Part shown: positions 6,165 to 7,468 of the stretch, one piece after another
Numbering within the stretch: the stretch's first letter is position 1
How the letters are laid out: the number at the start of each line of letters is the position of its first letter
NCBI GenBank assembly: GCA_003483675.1
Contig: DMYK01000582.1
Span: 1,215-8,682, forward strand
DNA: 7,468 nt
Direction: 5' to 3'
Source of the DNA: Microcoleaceae cyanobacterium UBA11344
GTDB lineage: Bacteria > Cyanobacteriota > Cyanobacteriia > Cyanobacteriales > Microcoleaceae
Notes under the pieces: generated by a model
The model's database searches: none
Told to the model about the DNA's origin: nothing
The model's input: only the letters and a program-made list of their open reading frames with translations
Program-made: the position numbers and the translations under genes

Positions 6165-6582
6165 TAGTAGGCGATATCCTTTTCAACCTAAACGAGATGG
6201 AATGGGTGTTTTAGCTGATGTTCCGTATCTGCCTTTAACACTAACTTATCAAAATCGTTCTGTTGAGGTTATGGGTTTACTGGATACAGGAGCTAGTGTA
6301 AATGTTTTGCCCTATAATGTTGGGGTGGAGTTAGGGGCTATTTGGGAACCGCAAAGATTTTCTGTTACTTTAGCGGGGAATTTAGCGAGTGCGGAAACGA
6401 AAGGGTTATTAGTATTGGCAAAAGTAGGGGACTTTGAGCCAGTTCAGTTAGCTTTTGCCTGGACGAGGGTGAATAATCTTCCGATTCTTTTAGGGCGCAC
6501 TAATTTTTTTACTGAGTTTGATGTTTGTTTTTATGGGTCACAATTAGCGTTTGAAGTGTGTCCTAAATTTAAGGATGGTTGA
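6157..6582 (+). CDS. Retropepsin-like aspartic protease
   Basis: A 141-residue protein with the hallmarks of a single-lobe, retrovirus-type aspartic protease, which would act as a dimer with one catalytic Asp from each chain. VEVMGLLDTGASVNVLP (36-52) holds the DTGA catalytic motif (D43, T44, G45, A46) after a hydrophobic strand. LPILLGRTNFFTEFDVCF (108-125) is the hydrophobic-hydrophobic-Gly element that packs against the active site; it resembles I-I-G-R-N-L-L in HIV protease. The region between (60-107) supplies beta strands and perhaps the flap. No signal peptide or membrane segment is seen, so it should be cytoplasmic. It starts inside the preceding gene with an 8-base overlap. The length suits one protease domain with little extra. 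Domain assignment is good; the substrate is unknown. Confidence 0.85.
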   Translation: MFNSRRYPFQPKRDGMGVLADVPYLPLTLTYQNRSVEVMGLLDTGASVNVLPYNVGVELGAIWEPQRFSVTLAGNLASAETKGLLVLAKVGDFEPVQLAFAWTRVNNLPILLGRTNFFTEFDVCFYGSQLAFEVCPKFKDG

Positions 6583-6658
6583 GATTATTAATCTTTTAAA
6601 AAGCTGCGTTGCAGCCGGGTATATAAACTGGAAAATCCTAATTTTTTTTGATTCGATA

Positions 6659-6687
6659 TTGACAGGACATAAAATATGCAGTAAATT
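6659..6687 (+). promoter_or_regulatory. Sigma-70-type promoter of the hydrophobic small-protein gene
   Basis: An exact TTGACA (6659-6664) stands 17 bases before TAAATT (6682-6687), giving a good -35 and a fair -10 at ideal spacing. Transcription would begin near 6694. That is after the ATG at 6688, so the next in-frame ATG (6721) is favoured as the start. Confidence 0.6.
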
Positions 6688-6720
6688 ATGAAATATGTAA
6701 TTATCATAATAGTTAGAAAA

Positions 6721-7002
6721 ATGGAAACAAACGATTTGCTCGCTGGAATCGCTGCACTTGGTGGTTCGGCTGCACTTGGTGGTTCGTCATTGGCGGGTTC
6801 AATTACAATTGCCACCGTACCTATAGCCACTACTGCAACAGTGCCTGCTGCTGGTGTCGCAGGTTGGTTGGGCTTGACAACGACAGCCACAACTATTGTT
6901 GCTGCTCCAGTGACTCTGCCAGTTGCAGGAATTGTGGCAGCAGGGGCACTTTTAACCTTGGGAGGTTATCAAGCTTATAAGTTCGTCAATAAAAATCAGT
7001 AA
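6721..7002 (+). CDS. Small Gly/Ala-rich hydrophobic protein
   Basis: From the preferred ATG at 6721 the product has 93 residues. It begins METNDLLAGI and runs into AALGGSAALGGS, coded by two exact 18-bp tandem copies. A Thr/Val/Pro-rich segment follows (28-44), then two hydrophobic stretches (about 43-62 and 66-85) separated by APVTLP, and a short basic end (KFVNKNQ). Glycines and alanines spaced as in glycine-zipper membrane helices are frequent. There is no cysteine, no classic signal peptide and no enzyme motif. The ATG at 6688 would add MKYVIIIIVRK, but the promoter -10 box ends at 6687, which makes that start improbable. No clear Shine-Dalgarno sequence is present. I do not recognise the family; a membrane or pore-forming small protein is conceivable but unproven. 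It lies 138 bases after the retropepsin gene on the same strand, with its own promoter. Confidence 0.65.
   Translation: METNDLLAGIAALGGSAALGGSSLAGSITIATVPIATTATVPAAGVAGWLGLTTTATTIVAAPVTLPVAGIVAAGALLTLGGYQAYKFVNKNQ
6751..6786 (+). repeat. Exact 18-bp tandem duplication inside the small hydrophobic gene
   Basis: GCTGCACTTGGTGGTTCG occurs twice head to tail (6751-6768, 6769-6786) and encodes AALGGS twice. The copies are identical at every base, including third positions, which points to a recent slippage or duplication event. Confidence 0.95.
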
Positions 7003-7040
7003 CCGTTTTGTTGACTACAGGACTTACGCATCTATTGTCT

Positions 7041-7146
7041 GTCATTCTGAGCCCGACCCGGAGTTTACTTGCAGAACGGAGTGAAGGGTTCTGCAAGTAA
7101 ACTCCGCGAAGAATCGAGCGCGATTCTTCGGTGCGCTCAGAATGAC
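7041..7146. mobile_element. 106-bp MITE-like element with nested inverted repeats
   Basis: Outer 12-bp ends GTCATTCTGAGC (7041-7052) and GCTCAGAATGAC (7135-7146) are perfect complements. Inside are two further stems. One is a 19-bp perfect stem (7059-7077 with 7088-7106) around a 10-base loop. The other is a 10-bp stem CGAAGAATCG/CGATTCTTCG (7107-7116 with 7121-7130) around a 4-base loop. Together they would fold as a closing stem with two arms. No open reading frame lies inside and no target duplication is evident. The GTCATTCTGAGC terminus is, from memory, a frequent intergenic repeat end in several phyla. A non-autonomous element is inferred. Confidence 0.7.
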
Positions 7147-7210
7147 ATAATTACAATGACTTCCCGTTGCTCTAAAATCTCCTCATCCGCCTTCGGGCTA
7201 TACACCTAAT

Positions 7211-7252
7211 CCACAAACTGCCCGCATAACGCCCTTACTCAATAGTTTGTGG
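7211..7252. repeat. 9-bp perfect inverted repeat
   Basis: CCACAAACT (7211-7219) pairs with AGTTTGTGG (7244-7252) across 24 bases. There is no T tract after it and no gene directly before it, so its role is unknown. Confidence 0.5.
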
Positions 7253-7303
7253 AAATGATTTGCTTAATCAGCAAGGGACAAGAGAAGCCAATTATTCAAT
7301 CTA

Positions 7304-7329
7304 AAATCCCAAATCCCAAATCCCAAATC
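7304..7329. repeat. Heptamer run (AAATCCC)
   Basis: Three exact copies of AAATCCC (7304-7324) plus five bases of a fourth. This is the third heptamer repeat locus of the window; its unit differs by one base from the AATTCCC component seen at 3344-3385. Confidence 0.85.
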
Positions 7330-7468
7330 GATGCGATCGCCCCCAAGGACTCCTTCGACTGCTTAGCAGACCCAATGGTTGCTACAATCGGGAAAGGTAA
7401 ACGTTGTGGCTAACACTACAGCCCCTAATGCTGCAAACTAAAGCTAATTATTAAAAATCTGCCTCTCC

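Larger units (their letters stand above)
7147..7468. other. Intergenic region with no convincing gene
   Basis: About 320 bases to the window end. It holds an inverted repeat (7211-7252), a heptamer run (7304-7329), a HIP1 palindrome (7333-7340) and a small palindrome CTGCTTAGCAG (7359-7369). The longest reading frame noticed is 52 codons (7255-7413); it runs through the heptamers and looks accidental. A promoter for a gene beyond the edge is possible, but none is clear. Confidence 0.6.

Noticed and set aside
6603..6615. GCTGC-GTT-GCAGC hairpin after the protease gene as a terminator
   Set aside because: Short 5-bp stem with a 3-base loop and no T tract after it; not enough to call termination.
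6721..6786. Double-glycine leader peptide of a bacteriocin
   Set aside because: GG pairs occur, but the upstream leader lacks the usual charged amphipathic pattern and there is no transporter or maturation gene; glycine pairs are expected in such a Gly-rich protein.
7255..7413. 52-codon plus-strand frame with ATG start running through the heptamer run
   Set aside because: No ribosome-binding site, composition set by the AAATCCC repeat, and no recognisable motif; likely accidental.

Overview
The window looks like chromosomal DNA of a cyanobacterium, probably a filamentous one of the Oscillatoria/Microcoleus kind. Ycf3 is a photosystem I assembly factor found only in oxygenic phototrophs. The palindrome GCGATCGC (HIP1), over-represented in most cyanobacterial genomes, occurs five times. 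Runs of heptamer tandem repeats fill several intergenic regions, a habit of filamentous cyanobacteria. The genus-level guess is inference.

Layout. Positions 27-1006 hold two minus-strand housekeeping genes, ycf3 and then gatC, separated by a repeat-filled spacer. A 395-base divergent spacer leads to a plus-strand gene (1402-2706) for a 434-residue membrane protein with what look like two winged-helix units. It converges on a small minus-strand gene of DUF4177 type (2933-3199), with a 14-bp inverted repeat and a small hairpin between them. Upstream of that small gene, on the same strand, lies an exported SpoIID/LytB-type protein (3454-4629); the gap between them is almost entirely heptamer-derived tandem repeat. 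Divergent from it is rnz (4844-5782, TTG start), the tRNA 3'-end processing nuclease.

The right third (5783-7468) is accessory in character. It has a 69-bp inverted-repeat element, then an overlapping two-gene unit (5946-6582) coding for a 72-residue helical protein and a 141-residue retropepsin-like aspartic protease. Next comes a separately promoted small Gly/Ala-rich hydrophobic protein (6721-7002) that carries a fresh in-frame 18-bp duplication. A 106-bp element with nested inverted repeats follows, then about 320 bases with no convincing gene.

Working together: gatC, ycf3 and rnz are independent housekeeping functions (tRNA amidation, photosystem I assembly, tRNA maturation), and nothing suggests one pathway. 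The best candidate for a little-described system is the retropepsin-like protease with its overlapping small partner, possibly with the hydrophobic protein next door. The second is the architecture of the repeats, which abut the start regions of two minus-strand genes.
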